From Paraburkholderia rhynchosiae (lineage in GTDB: Bacteria; Pseudomonadota; Gammaproteobacteria; Burkholderiales; Burkholderiaceae): DNA of 64,000 nt. The stretch is taken from contig NZ_PNXY01000031.1 in assembly GCF_002879865.1 (NCBI RefSeq), positions 1 to 64,000 on the forward strand, written 5' to 3'. A program made the translations under genes and the position numbers. This document shows positions 8,374 to 16,210 of this stretch, piece after piece (the first letter of the stretch is position 1; every line of letters starts with the position of its first letter). Below the pieces are notes generated by a model. That model was not told where the DNA came from. It worked only from the letters and a program-made list of their open reading frames with translations, and did not search any database.

Positions 8374-9252
8374 TCAGAATTCGAATTGATCGAGTTCACG
8401 CTGCAGTTCGCGGTTGCGTGCAACGCGCTCGTCGATGGCCGGGCCGAGGCGCTCGACGATCGAGGTCAGCAACAGATTGAACAGACACGTGAGCGGCGCA
8501 AGTGAGTCCCAGAACTGGCCGACGTCCGTCTTCGCTTGCAACAGATCACAGTTGAAGTCGCGCGCCCAAGGGCAATAGAGATCGGTGACGAGAGCGAACG
8601 CAATATTGCGCTGCGCCGCTGCTTCGCAATAACGGCGTGCGATACGCGAATAGGCGCGCGTGTCCGTCACGATCAGATAGGGCGAAGCAAATTCGGAGTT
8701 CAGTGAATCCACATACGAGCCCGACATGCCGTCGGAATAGAACACGCGTGGCCGCAGATATTCGAGGTAGCTGAAGAACGCATTGGAGATGCCGCGTGTC
8801 GATTGAATGCCGACTATATAAACGGCCTCTGCATTCGCAATGCGTTCCGCGACCCGTGCAAATGCTTCGCTCTCCGCGAGCTGATAGACATAGCGCACAG
8901 CATCGACTTCCAGATCCATAGACCGTGCGAGTGCCGCGCCTTGGCGGCTCATGTCTTGCGAGTCTTGCAGATGGCGCTCGCTGCGATACGCTTCGAGGCG
9001 GTCAGTAATGAACCAGGGACGCGTTTGCGCACCGCGTAGTTCGCGCTTCAGATCATCCAGATTGCGATAGCCGACGCTGCGCAGAAAGCGTCCAACGGAA
9101 ATGCCGCTCGTTCCTGTTTGCTGCGCGATCTGATCGGCCGTTTCAAGACCGAGCCGATCGAGATTCGCCAGCATGTAACTGGCAATGCGCTTGGCCGTCG
9201 GCGTGAGCGTCGTAAAGCTCTCTTTGACCGTGTGGGCGAACGCAGTTGGCAT
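8374..9252 (-). CDS. MurR/RpiR family transcriptional regulator of the ddp operon
   Basis: Regulator of 292 aa with an N-terminal RpiR helix-turn-helix (residues ~1-80; ASYMLANLDRLGLETADQIAQ, then GISVGRFLRSVGYRNLDDLK) and a C-terminal SIS domain (residues ~125-270; VYIVGIQSTRGISNAFFSYL, PYLIVTDTRAYSRIARRYCE). SIS domains in this family sense phosphosugars. As first gene of the operon, 5 bases before ddpX, it probably controls the ddp genes and itself. RpiR relatives such as MurR respond to N-acetylmuramic acid 6-phosphate, so a peptidoglycan-derived signal would fit, but that is inference. The end carries a short charged tail (ELQRELDQFEF). Confidence 0.85.
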   Translation of the reverse strand: MPTAFAHTVKESFTTLTPTAKRIASYMLANLDRLGLETADQIAQQTGTSGISVGRFLRSVGYRNLDDLKRELRGAQTRPWFITDRLEAYRSERHLQDSQDMSRQGAALARSMDLEVDAVRYVYQLAESEAFARVAERIANAEAVYIVGIQSTRGISNAFFSYLEYLRPRVFYSDGMSGSYVDSLNSEFASPYLIVTDTRAYSRIARRYCEAAAQRNIAFALVTDLYCPWARDFNCDLLQAKTDVGQFWDSLAPLTCLFNLLLTSIVERLGPAIDERVARNRELQRELDQFEF

Positions 9253-9653
9253 CGAATCTTGTTCGTTAGTTATCTGTCATGGAAGCGTGCTCTGGTAGCT
9301 ATATGACAAGGACAATAAAGTGGGCGCTACCTTAATTTTTCAATCGGAGAGTGCGGGTTGATAGTCGTCGGTTGGCTCTTCTCGTCGCGAGCCGCGAAAG
9401 TCGACGCGTGGCCATGGGCAGTCACGCAGCATGCGGACACCGGCATGCCCTGATTCGATAAGAAGTTTGCGCACGTCAAGCAAGGTGGTCGTGCTTAACC
9501 CGGCGAAAACCGTTAGTTAGGTTGCCGAAGTGGTGCTATTCGCGGAGGCGGAAATGGCATGTTGGGCGCGGTGCGGAAAATGCCGCCGGTCCACCACGTG
9601 GCGGAGGGCACTCATGTTTTTCTGTGGCCGCAGTCGAAGCACGACGCAAGCAG
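9253..9653. other. Intergenic region carrying the ddp operon promoter, no gene seen
   Basis: About 400 bases upstream of the RpiR gene. The part at 9275-9345 is AT-rich relative to the rest (including TACCTTAATTTTTCAATC) and is the likely promoter area. No convincing operator palindrome or coding frame was found; the ORFs here have no ribosome site or recognisable protein character. Confidence 0.45.
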
Positions 9654-9812
9654 TCAATGCCCGTTCCGGGGCCGATTCCACCAATGCCTGCGTGCCCCGG
9701 CGCGACGAAGCCGTTCGCGCAGATCGGCGCGGCGTTCTTGCGTGACCATAAAAAGGACCACCAGCACGAGTATCGAGCCGGCAACTGCTAGCTGCACGAG
9801 GAGATCCATCAT
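9654..9812 (-). CDS. Small single-pass membrane protein (52 aa)
   Basis: Tiny gene. The ATG at 9812 (an ATGATG pair) has GGAG 7 bases upstream. The product has one N-terminal hydrophobic helix (VAGSILVLVVLFMV) followed by a strongly basic amphipathic tail (QERRADLRERLRRAGARRHW) ending WWNRPRNGH. That suggests an N-out or tail-in anchored small protein; function unknown. It lies 52 bases after another small membrane protein on the same strand and may share its transcript. The layout (one helix, then Arg-rich helix, then a Trp-rich end) is the same as the 54-residue protein at 42474-42638. Start, stop and ribosome site are clear, but with only 52 residues chance cannot be excluded. Confidence 0.5.
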   Translation of the reverse strand: MMDLLVQLAVAGSILVLVVLFMVTQERRADLRERLRRAGARRHWWNRPRNGH

Positions 9813-9864
9813 GACGCGTCTCCAGTACATTACACGGCGCGATTTGCGCGCCGTCTTCGCATGC

Positions 9865-10050
9865 TCAGGTAAATAGCGGCACGGCTTCGATCAGCGCGAA
9901 GCCGACAAGCGCCCCGACAGTGGCGCCGATAAGTCGCGGGTGCAGCCTTTGCAGTTGCAACGTATCGAGCAGGGTACCGATCAGAATGATGCCCAGCAGC
10001 GCAAAAGCGAGCAGCAGGAAGCCGATTTCGAAATCGTTGCCAATGATCAT
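9865..10050 (-). CDS. Small two-helix membrane protein (61 aa)
   Basis: The ATG at 10050 is chosen because GGAGG lies 5 bases upstream; the in-frame start at 10101 has none. The product has two predicted membrane helices (IGFLLLAFALLGIILIGTLL and LIGATVGALVGFALIEAV) joined by a short basic loop (QLQRLHPR), and almost no soluble part. Function not recognised. It is the first of two very small membrane-protein genes on this strand. A palindrome (TCACATTGTGA) lies about 73-83 bases upstream and may be its operator. Confidence 0.55.
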   Translation of the reverse strand: MIIGNDFEIGFLLLAFALLGIILIGTLLDTLQLQRLHPRLIGATVGALVGFALIEAVPLFT

Positions 10051-10116
10051 TTGATCCTCCCGTACGAAGCGCGACCGCAGCAAAGGGCTTGTTCTAACCA
10101 TCGCTCATGTGGACAG

Positions 10117-10142
10117 TATATATCACATTGTGACGTATATAG
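10117..10142. promoter_or_regulatory. Palindrome TCACATTGTGA with TA-rich flanks
   Basis: TCACA-T-TGTGA at 10123-10133 is a perfect odd-centred inverted repeat, flanked on both sides by TATATA, which extends the dyad imperfectly to about 26 bases. It lies upstream of the small membrane-protein gene at 10050 (minus) and upstream of the plus-strand catabolic island. The regulator is unknown; half-sites are CRP-like but in the reversed orientation. Confidence 0.45.
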
Positions 10143-10301
10143 GCGTTGCCTGGTGCATGGGATGCAGCGGTCGCCGCCGGGCTCCTCGGGTGTGTCGCGT
10201 CACGCACGCTTTCAATGCATGAAACATCCGCTTAAGAAGACCCGGCGAAACGGCACACAAAGCCAGATCAGCTCCCACCCACGCGCCGTCTCCAGGCAGC
10301 G

Positions 10302-10325
10302 AATATTATGGTATTCCATAATATT
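10302..10325. promoter_or_regulatory. GntR operator 1 (near-perfect 24-bp palindrome)
   Basis: Arms AATATTATGG (10302-10311) and CCATAATATT (10316-10325) are exact inverse complements around a 4-base centre; the core is TATGGTATTCCATA. The same core recurs before the DUF1185 gene (18225-18238) and, weaker, before the GntR gene (17362-17375). It resembles TGGnATnCCA sites bound by FadR-subfamily GntR proteins. It lies about 140 bases before the monooxygenase start. Confidence 0.75.
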
Positions 10326-10348
10326 GAAACGCTTGATTTCGACCACCG

Positions 10349-10364
10349 TGTGGAATACCGTAAT
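10349..10364. promoter_or_regulatory. GntR operator 1b, weaker copy
   Basis: TGTGGAATACCGTA matches the core of the strong palindrome (TATGGAATACCATA) at 12 of 14 positions and sits one site downstream, centre-to-centre about 42 bases (four helical turns), which would suit cooperative binding or looping. Confidence 0.5.
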
Positions 10365-10461
10365 ACCACGCGCCGCTCATCGGCGGTCGACATCGCGCGG
10401 CGGCATAGTAAAACGCCCCCGCAGCAGGACCGACTCACCGCTTTCCGCACATAGGTCGATC

Positions 10462-11508
10462 ATGAAATTCTCGCTGTTTGTTCATATGGAACGCTACGAC
10501 GGTGGCACATCCCACCGTCAACTGTTCGACGAGCTGACCGAACTCGTCCAGCTCGCCGAGAACGGCGGTTTCGAAACCGCCTGGATCGGCGAGCATCATG
10601 CGATGGAATTCACGATCGCACCGAACCCGTTCGTCAACCTGTCCTATCTGGCGGCACGCACCGAGCGTATCCGCCTCGGCACCGGCACCGTCATCGCGCC
10701 GTTCTGGCATCCGATCCGGCTGGCGGGCGAAGCCGGCATGGTCGATGTCGCCAGCAACGGGCGGCTTGATCTGGGCATCGCACGCGGCGCCTATTCGTTC
10801 GAATACGAGCGCCTGCTGCCGGGACTCGACGCCTTCGGCGCGGGCGCCCGCATGCGCGAACTCGTGCCGGCGCTTCGCGAACTGTTCAAGGGTGACTACG
10901 CGCATCAGGGCGAGTTCTGGTCGTGGCCATCCACGACGCCGGTTCCGCGTCCCGTCCAACAACCGCATCCGCCGATGTGGCTCGCCGCGCGCGATCCGAA
11001 CTCTCACGAATTCGCGGTGCGCAACGGCTGCAACGTCCAGGTAACGTCGCTCGCCGCAGGAGACTCTGAAGTCGTCAGCCTGATGGAGCGCTTCAACGCC
11101 GCGTGCAAGGCGAATCCGGATATTCCGCGTCCGCAGATCATGATGCTGATGCACACCTTTGTCGGTGCGGATGCCGCTGAGGTCGACACCGCGGTCCAGG
11201 ACCTGTCGCGTTTCTATTGCTACTTCAGCAAGTGGTTCAAGAACGAGCGTCCGGTGAAGCAGGGTTTCATCGAGCCGCTGACGGATGCCGACATTGCTTC
11301 GTTCCCGCAATACGCACCCGAGCAGATTCGCAAGAACCTCGTGATCGGGGAACCGGGCGCGGTGATCGACCGCCTGCGTCAGTATGAAGAACTCGGCTTC
11401 GACCAGTACAGCTTCTGGCTCGACAGCAATATGAGCTATGAGCGCAAGCGCCGTTCGCTCGAACTGTTCATTTCGAACGTGATGCCCGCTTTCGCCGAGC
11501 GCGCCTGA
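10462..11508 (+). CDS. LLM-class flavin-dependent monooxygenase
   Basis: Bacterial luciferase-like (TIM-barrel) monooxygenase, 348 aa, full length for the family. It uses reduced flavin supplied by a separate reductase, probably the product of 19735-20658. Visible hallmarks are the N-terminal strand MKFSLFVHMERY, the AWIGEHHAMEF segment of the active-site region, RIRLGTGTVIAPFWHPIRLA, and the C-terminal VIGEPGAVIDRLRQYEELG. The start at 10462 is the luciferase-type N-terminus; ORF sequence before it is not coding. It is the first gene of an island with aldehyde dehydrogenase, NIPSNAP, ABC importer, alpha/beta hydrolase and DUF1185 genes, and lies directly behind two GntR operators. Substrate unknown; possibilities include amine, heterocycle or sulfonate oxygenation. 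Confidence 0.87.
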   Translation: MKFSLFVHMERYDGGTSHRQLFDELTELVQLAENGGFETAWIGEHHAMEFTIAPNPFVNLSYLAARTERIRLGTGTVIAPFWHPIRLAGEAGMVDVASNGRLDLGIARGAYSFEYERLLPGLDAFGAGARMRELVPALRELFKGDYAHQGEFWSWPSTTPVPRPVQQPHPPMWLAARDPNSHEFAVRNGCNVQVTSLAAGDSEVVSLMERFNAACKANPDIPRPQIMMLMHTFVGADAAEVDTAVQDLSRFYCYFSKWFKNERPVKQGFIEPLTDADIASFPQYAPEQIRKNLVIGEPGAVIDRLRQYEELGFDQYSFWLDSNMSYERKRRSLELFISNVMPAFAERA

Positions 11509-11550
11509 GCCGCCATTGAACCGACGTTCTGCACGCCAGGAGCAGAAGCA

Positions 11551-13023
11551 ATGTTGAAGTCGTTCCAGCTTTACATCGACGGTGAGTTCTGCAACGCGGA
11601 GAACACCTTCGACAGCGTCAACCCCGCGACCGGCAAGGCCTGGGCGACGATGCCCGCAGCGGGCGCCGGCGACGTCGATCGCGCGGTCAAGGCCGCCGAC
11701 CGCGCGTTGTTCGCGCCGCAATGGGCGGATCTCACCGCGAGCCAGCGCGGCAAGTTGCTCTACAGGCTCGCCGAGCTCGTCGCCGCCAACGCGCAGGAAC
11801 TCGCGGAACTCGAAACGGCGGACACGGGAAAGATCATTCGCGAGACGCGTGCGCAGATCGGCTACGTTGCCGAGTACTACCGTTATTACGCGGGCGTCGC
11901 GGACAAGATTCAGGGCGCGTGCCTGTCCGTCGACAAGCCCGACATGGATGTGTTTCTGCGACGCGAGCCGGTTGGCGTCGTGGCGGGCGTCGTGCCGTGG
12001 AATTCACAACTGTTTCTGTCGGCGGTGAAGGTTGGGCCGGCGCTCGCGGCGGGCTGCACGATCGTGCTGAAGGCATCGGAAGAGGGTCCTGCGCCGCTGC
12101 TCGCTTTCGCCAGGCTCGTGCATGAAGCGGGTTTTCCGGCGGGGGTCGTCAATATCGTCACGGGTTTTGGCGCGGACTGCGGGCGCGCGCTGACGAGCCA
12201 TCCGCTGGTGTCGAAGATCGCCTTCACAGGCGGGCCCGAAACCGCGCGCCACATCGTGCGCAACTCGGCGGAGAACCTCGCGGCGACGTCACTAGAACTC
12301 GGCGGCAAATCGCCGGTGCTGGTTTTTGACGACGCCAATGTGGACAGCGTCAGCAATGCGGTGATCGCCGGCATTTTCGCGGCCACGGGGCAGAGTTGCG
12401 TCGCGGGTTCGCGGCTGCTGGTGCAGCGCGGCATCCGCGACCGGCTGCTCGCGCGGCTCATCGAAAAGGCGGAAGCGATCAACATCGGCGATCCGCAAGA
12501 CGTCGCGACCGAAATGGGTCCACTCGCCACAAGCCGGCAGCGCGATCACATCGAAGCGGTACTTGCCGCGAGTCTCAAGGCGGGCGCCACGTTGCTGACG
12601 GGCGGCGGCCGTCCAGAAGGGCACGGCGAAGGCTTCTTTTTCGAACCGACTATCGTCGATTGTCCCGCGTCGACGGTGCCGAGCGTCGCGCAGGAGTTGT
12701 TCGGTCCGGTGCTCAGCGTGATGACATTCGATTCGGAAGCCGAAGCAATTGCGCTCGCCAACGACACGAAATACGGCCTTGCATCAGGCGTATTCACGCG
12801 CGACCTGACGCGCGCGCATCGGCTCACGCGGCGTCTGCGGGCCGGCATTGTATGGGTCAACACGTATCGCGCCGTGTCGCCTATCGTGCCGTTCGGCGGC
12901 TACGGATTGAGCGGCCTCGGTCGCGAAGGCGGACTCGACGCCGTGCTCGATTACACCCGCACGAAGTCGGTCTGGATCCGCACGTCGGACGAACCGATTG
13001 CCGATCCGTTCGTCATGCGTTGA
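11551..13023 (+). CDS. NAD(P)-dependent aldehyde dehydrogenase
   Basis: ALDH-superfamily enzyme, 490 aa, oxidising an aldehyde to an acid. The catalytic residues are present: Glu249 in LELGGKSPV and Cys283 in GQSCVAGSR; the cofactor-loop motif is FTGGPETA near 225 and PWNSQLFL is near 149. Closest in style to the betaine/gamma-aminobutyraldehyde and hydroxymuconic-semialdehyde group. GGAG lies upstream of the ATG (CCAGGAGCAGAAGCA). It is 42 bases after the monooxygenase, so an aldehyde made by the monooxygenase or hydrolase is a plausible substrate. The exact substrate cannot be read from sequence. Confidence 0.9.
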   Translation: MLKSFQLYIDGEFCNAENTFDSVNPATGKAWATMPAAGAGDVDRAVKAADRALFAPQWADLTASQRGKLLYRLAELVAANAQELAELETADTGKIIRETRAQIGYVAEYYRYYAGVADKIQGACLSVDKPDMDVFLRREPVGVVAGVVPWNSQLFLSAVKVGPALAAGCTIVLKASEEGPAPLLAFARLVHEAGFPAGVVNIVTGFGADCGRALTSHPLVSKIAFTGGPETARHIVRNSAENLAATSLELGGKSPVLVFDDANVDSVSNAVIAGIFAATGQSCVAGSRLLVQRGIRDRLLARLIEKAEAINIGDPQDVATEMGPLATSRQRDHIEAVLAASLKAGATLLTGGGRPEGHGEGFFFEPTIVDCPASTVPSVAQELFGPVLSVMTFDSEAEAIALANDTKYGLASGVFTRDLTRAHRLTRRLRAGIVWVNTYRAVSPIVPFGGYGLSGLGREGGLDAVLDYTRTKSVWIRTSDEPIADPFVMR

Positions 13024-13039
13024 TCGTTAAAGAGGTCAC

Positions 13040-13354
13040 ATGTACTACGAAATCCGCACCTACCAGATAAGAACGGGCGCTGTGCCCGCCTATCTGAAGC
13101 TGGTCGAAGAAGAAGGCATCGAGCTGCAGAAGCGCTATCTGGGCGAGCTGGTCGGCTACTTCTTCTCGGAGATCGGGCCGCTGAATCAGATCGTCCACAT
13201 GTGGGCGTATCCGAGTCTCGACGAACGCGAATCGCGCCGTCAGCGTCTCGCGCAAGACCCGCAATGGCAGGCGTTTATACCTAAGATTCAGGCGCTGATG
13301 GAAACCATGGAAAGCAAGATCATGAAACCCGCTGCGTTTTCGCCGTTGAAGTAA
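13040..13354 (+). CDS. NIPSNAP family protein
   Basis: 104-aa dimeric alpha/beta-barrel fold protein of the NIPSNAP family. It begins with the typical MYYEIRTYQIRTGAVPAYLKLVEE and carries the family segment LNQIVHMWAYPSLDERESRR. Members often sit in catabolic operons and some act as small monooxygenase-like or accessory proteins; no catalytic role is established. It lies 16 bases after the aldehyde dehydrogenase and before the ABC importer, with AGAGGT upstream, and so belongs to the same transcript. Confidence 0.85.
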   Translation: MYYEIRTYQIRTGAVPAYLKLVEEEGIELQKRYLGELVGYFFSEIGPLNQIVHMWAYPSLDERESRRQRLAQDPQWQAFIPKIQALMETMESKIMKPAAFSPLK

Positions 13355-13429
13355 GTATCGCTGACATCCGAAATACACCTATACAAGACCTCTCAAAGCA
13401 AGTCGTATCCTTTCCAAGGAGCAGTCGTC

Positions 13430-14491
13430 ATGAAGCAAGCGCTACGTTTGCCCGCTCGGGCTCGGGCAGTGGCCATCGCGGTGGTCACCACGGTCGCGGC
13501 CGCGTCCGCGGTGTTGATCCATACGCCGGCGTCGGCGGCAGCCGCGCCTATCGTATTTGCCAGTTGGGGCGGCACGACGCAGTCCGCGCAGCAAAAAGAC
13601 TGGGCGCAGCCGTTCACGCAGACGTCGGGCATTCAGGTGCTGATGGACGGCCCGACCGATTACGGCAAGCTGAAGGCGATGGTCGAAAGCGGCAACGTGC
13701 AGTGGGACGTAGTCGATGTCGAAGGGGATTTCGCCTATGCGGCACTGCGCGACGGTCTGGTCGAGCCGATCGATTACACGGTCGTGAACAAGGCGGACCT
13801 CGACCCGCGCTTCTCGTCGCCGGGTGCGGTCGGCAGCTTCTATTACTCGTTCGTGCTCGGCTACAACAAGGCGTCGTACAAGAACGGCGCTCCGGCGAAC
13901 TACGCCGATCTGTTCGACACCAAGCGTTTTCCGGGCAAGCGCACGTTCTATAAATGGTCCGCGCCAGGCGTGCTGGAAGTCGCGCTGCTCGCCGACGGCG
14001 TAGCGCCGAACAAGCTCTATCCGCTCGATCTCGATCGCGCGTTCAAGAAGCTCGACACCATCAAGAGCGAGATTGTCTGGTGGAGCGGCGGCGCCCAATC
14101 GCAGCAGTTGATGGCGTCGGGCGAAGCACCTATCGGCGTGTTCTGGAACGGCCGCTTGCATGCATTGCAGCAGACCGGCGTGGACGTCGGCGTGTCGTGG
14201 AATCAGAACCTCACCGCCGCCGACATGCTGGTCGTGCCGAAGGGCTCGAAGCACAAGGCCGAAGCGATGAAGTTCCTCGCGGCCGCGACCGGGCCGCAAG
14301 CCCAGGCGAATTTCGCCGCCGAAACCGGCTATGCGCCAGTCAACCTCAAGTCCGCCGCGCTGCTGCCGCCGAACGTCGCGAAGACCCAGCCGGATCAGTA
14401 CAAGGCCACGCAGATCAATCTGGATATGAAGTACTGGGCCGATCATCGCGACGAAATCGCGAAGCGCTGGTACGCATGGCAGTCGAAGTAA
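13430..14491 (+). CDS. ABC transporter substrate-binding protein (polyamine/PotD-type)
   Basis: Periplasmic binding protein of the extracellular solute-binding family used for spermidine/putrescine and related amines or organic acids, 353 aa. The N-terminus is a signal peptide: basic residues (LPARARA) then a hydrophobic alanine/valine stretch (VAIAVVTTVAAASAVLI) and cleavage near ASAAAAP. The mature start IVFASWGGTTQSAQQKDWAQPF is diagnostic. AAGGAGCAGTCGTC precedes the ATG. It is followed by two permeases and an ATPase. The ligand is probably the substrate of the island's enzymes. Confidence 0.87.
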   Translation: MKQALRLPARARAVAIAVVTTVAAASAVLIHTPASAAAAPIVFASWGGTTQSAQQKDWAQPFTQTSGIQVLMDGPTDYGKLKAMVESGNVQWDVVDVEGDFAYAALRDGLVEPIDYTVVNKADLDPRFSSPGAVGSFYYSFVLGYNKASYKNGAPANYADLFDTKRFPGKRTFYKWSAPGVLEVALLADGVAPNKLYPLDLDRAFKKLDTIKSEIVWWSGGAQSQQLMASGEAPIGVFWNGRLHALQQTGVDVGVSWNQNLTAADMLVVPKGSKHKAEAMKFLAAATGPQAQANFAAETGYAPVNLKSAALLPPNVAKTQPDQYKATQINLDMKYWADHRDEIAKRWYAWQSK

Positions 14492-14526
14492 CGTGGCAGC
14501 CGGACCAAGCCGGCGAAGGAGTCATC

Positions 14527-15411
14527 ATGTCGAATGCAGTCAGTACCATCACGGAGCCGCCGGTCGTGGCGCCGAAGATGGCCGCGGCTTTCCGCAAAGG
14601 ACGCCTGATCGCGCCGGCGCTGTTGCTGCTGGTCGTGTTCTTCGTGTTGCCGGTCTTGTCGCTGCTGTTGCGCAGCGTTCTCGAACCCACGCCGGGCATT
14701 CAGAACTATGCGCAGTTATTCGGGTCGAGCACCTATCTGCGGGTGTTCGGCAATACGTTCTTCGTCGCGGGCGTGGTAACGGCGGTGACGGTCGTGATCG
14801 GTTTTCCGACCGCGTGGCTGCTCGCTATCGCGCCGCGCTGGATCAGCAAACTGGTATTCGCGATCCTGATCCTGTCGATGTGGACCAACCTGCTCGCACG
14901 CACATTCGCATGGATGGTGCTGCTGCAACAGACGGGGCCGATCAATCGTCTGCTGATGTGGCTGGGCGTGATCCATGAACCGCTGACGCTGGTGAACAAC
15001 CTGACCGGCGTGACCATCGGCATGACCTACATCATGTTGCCGTTTCTCGTGATGCCGTTGCACGCCACGTTGCGTGCAATCGATCCGACCACGCTGCGCG
15101 CGGCCGCGATCTGCGGCGCGAGCCGCTGGCAGGCATTCTGGCGCGTGCTGGTGCCGCTCGCCATGCCCGGCATCGCAAGCGGCGCATTGATGGTGTTCGT
15201 GATGGCGCTGGGTTACTTCGTCACGCCGGCATTGCTCGGCGGCCCGAACTACATGATGCTCGCGGAACTCATCGCTCAACTCGTCCAGCAATTGCTGAAC
15301 TGGGGACTTGCCGGCGCCGCCGCATTCGTGCTGCTGCTCGTCACGCTCTCGCTTTACGCGGTGCAGCTGCGCTTCTCGGGCCGCGCCGCTACCGCTACAG
15401 GAGCTCACTGA
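14527..15411 (+). CDS. ABC transporter permease (PotB-type)
   Basis: Inner-membrane permease, 294 aa, of the PotB/CysT group. The ATG at 14527 has AAGGAG 7 bases upstream; the much longer upstream frame runs through the binding-protein gene out of frame and is not real. Six predicted helices include LIAPALLLLVVFFVLPVLSL, FAILILSMWTNLLARTFAW and the C-terminal block. The ATPase-coupling loop is AAAICGASRWQAFWRVLVPLAMPGI (EAA-like). Its stop is separated from the next permease ATG by a single base. Confidence 0.86.
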   Translation: MSNAVSTITEPPVVAPKMAAAFRKGRLIAPALLLLVVFFVLPVLSLLLRSVLEPTPGIQNYAQLFGSSTYLRVFGNTFFVAGVVTAVTVVIGFPTAWLLAIAPRWISKLVFAILILSMWTNLLARTFAWMVLLQQTGPINRLLMWLGVIHEPLTLVNNLTGVTIGMTYIMLPFLVMPLHATLRAIDPTTLRAAAICGASRWQAFWRVLVPLAMPGIASGALMVFVMALGYFVTPALLGGPNYMMLAELIAQLVQQLLNWGLAGAAAFVLLLVTLSLYAVQLRFSGRAATATGAH

Positions 15412-15412
15412 C

Positions 15413-16210
15413 ATGCTGCTCGACTTCGATCGTCTTGGCCCATTGCGCTGGCTGCTGGTTGGCGTCGGCGGCGCGGTGTCGCTGTTCCTGCTGCTGCCGG
15501 TGCTGTTCATCGTCGCGTTGTCGTTCGGCAATTCGCAATGGCTGATGTTTCCGCCGCCTGGCTGGACCTTGCAGTGGTATCGCATGCTGTTCTCCGACCC
15601 GGGCTGGTTCGACTCGCTGATGACGAGCATCGAGCTCGGCATCGTCGTGATGGTGTTGTCCGTTGTTCTCGGGCTGTTCGCTTCGCTTGCGCTCACACGC
15701 GGCAACTTTCGCGGACGCGCGTTGCTCAAGGCGTTCTTTCTCACGCCAATGGTGCTGCCCGTCGTCGTGCTGGCCGTCGCGTTGTATGGCTTCTTCCTGC
15801 GTATCGGTTTGACGGGCACGCTGGTCGGCTTCGTAATCGGGCATCTGATCATCGCGCTGCCGTTTTCCATCATCGCGATCTCGAATTCGCTCGAGAGCTT
15901 CGACACGTCGCTCGAAGACGCCGCGCTGATCTGCGGTGCGGGTCCGTTCGAAGTGAAATGGCGCGTCACGTTGCCGGGCATCCGTCTCGGCCTGTTCGCG
16001 GCGGCGATCTTTTCGTTCCTCGCTTCGTGGGACGAGGTGGTCGTGTCGATCTTCATGGCCAGCCCGACCTTGCAGACGCTGCCCGTGCGCGTATGGAGCA
16101 CGTTGCGGCAAGACCTGACGCCGGTAATTGCCGCGGCATCGTCGCTGCTGGTTGGGCTGACCGTTGTCCTGATGTTGCTCGGCCTTGTACTCAAGAGAGG
16201 TAAATCGTGA
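15413..16210 (+). CDS. ABC transporter permease (PotC-type)
   Basis: Second inner-membrane permease, 265 aa. The ATG at 15413 follows the previous stop by one base, and AGGAG lies about nine bases upstream. Helices include LLVGVGGAVSLFLLLPVLFIV and AFFLTPMVLPVVVLAVALYG; the coupling loop is EDAALICGAGPFEVKWRVTLPGI. The stop overlaps the GTG of the ATPase gene by four bases (GTGA), so translation is coupled. Forms the channel with the preceding permease. Confidence 0.86.
   Translation: MLLDFDRLGPLRWLLVGVGGAVSLFLLLPVLFIVALSFGNSQWLMFPPPGWTLQWYRMLFSDPGWFDSLMTSIELGIVVMVLSVVLGLFASLALTRGNFRGRALLKAFFLTPMVLPVVVLAVALYGFFLRIGLTGTLVGFVIGHLIIALPFSIIAISNSLESFDTSLEDAALICGAGPFEVKWRVTLPGIRLGLFAAAIFSFLASWDEVVVSIFMASPTLQTLPVRVWSTLRQDLTPVIAAASSLLVGLTVVLMLLGLVLKRGKS

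Noticed and set aside
10435..11721. Minus-strand ORF opposite the monooxygenase
   Set aside because: Antisense shadow with biased composition; the plus strand has full luciferase-family motifs.
14716..16194. Minus-strand 492-codon ORF opposite the two permeases
   Set aside because: Ser/Thr/Asn/Arg-rich shadow of hydrophobic coding sequence; no start context.
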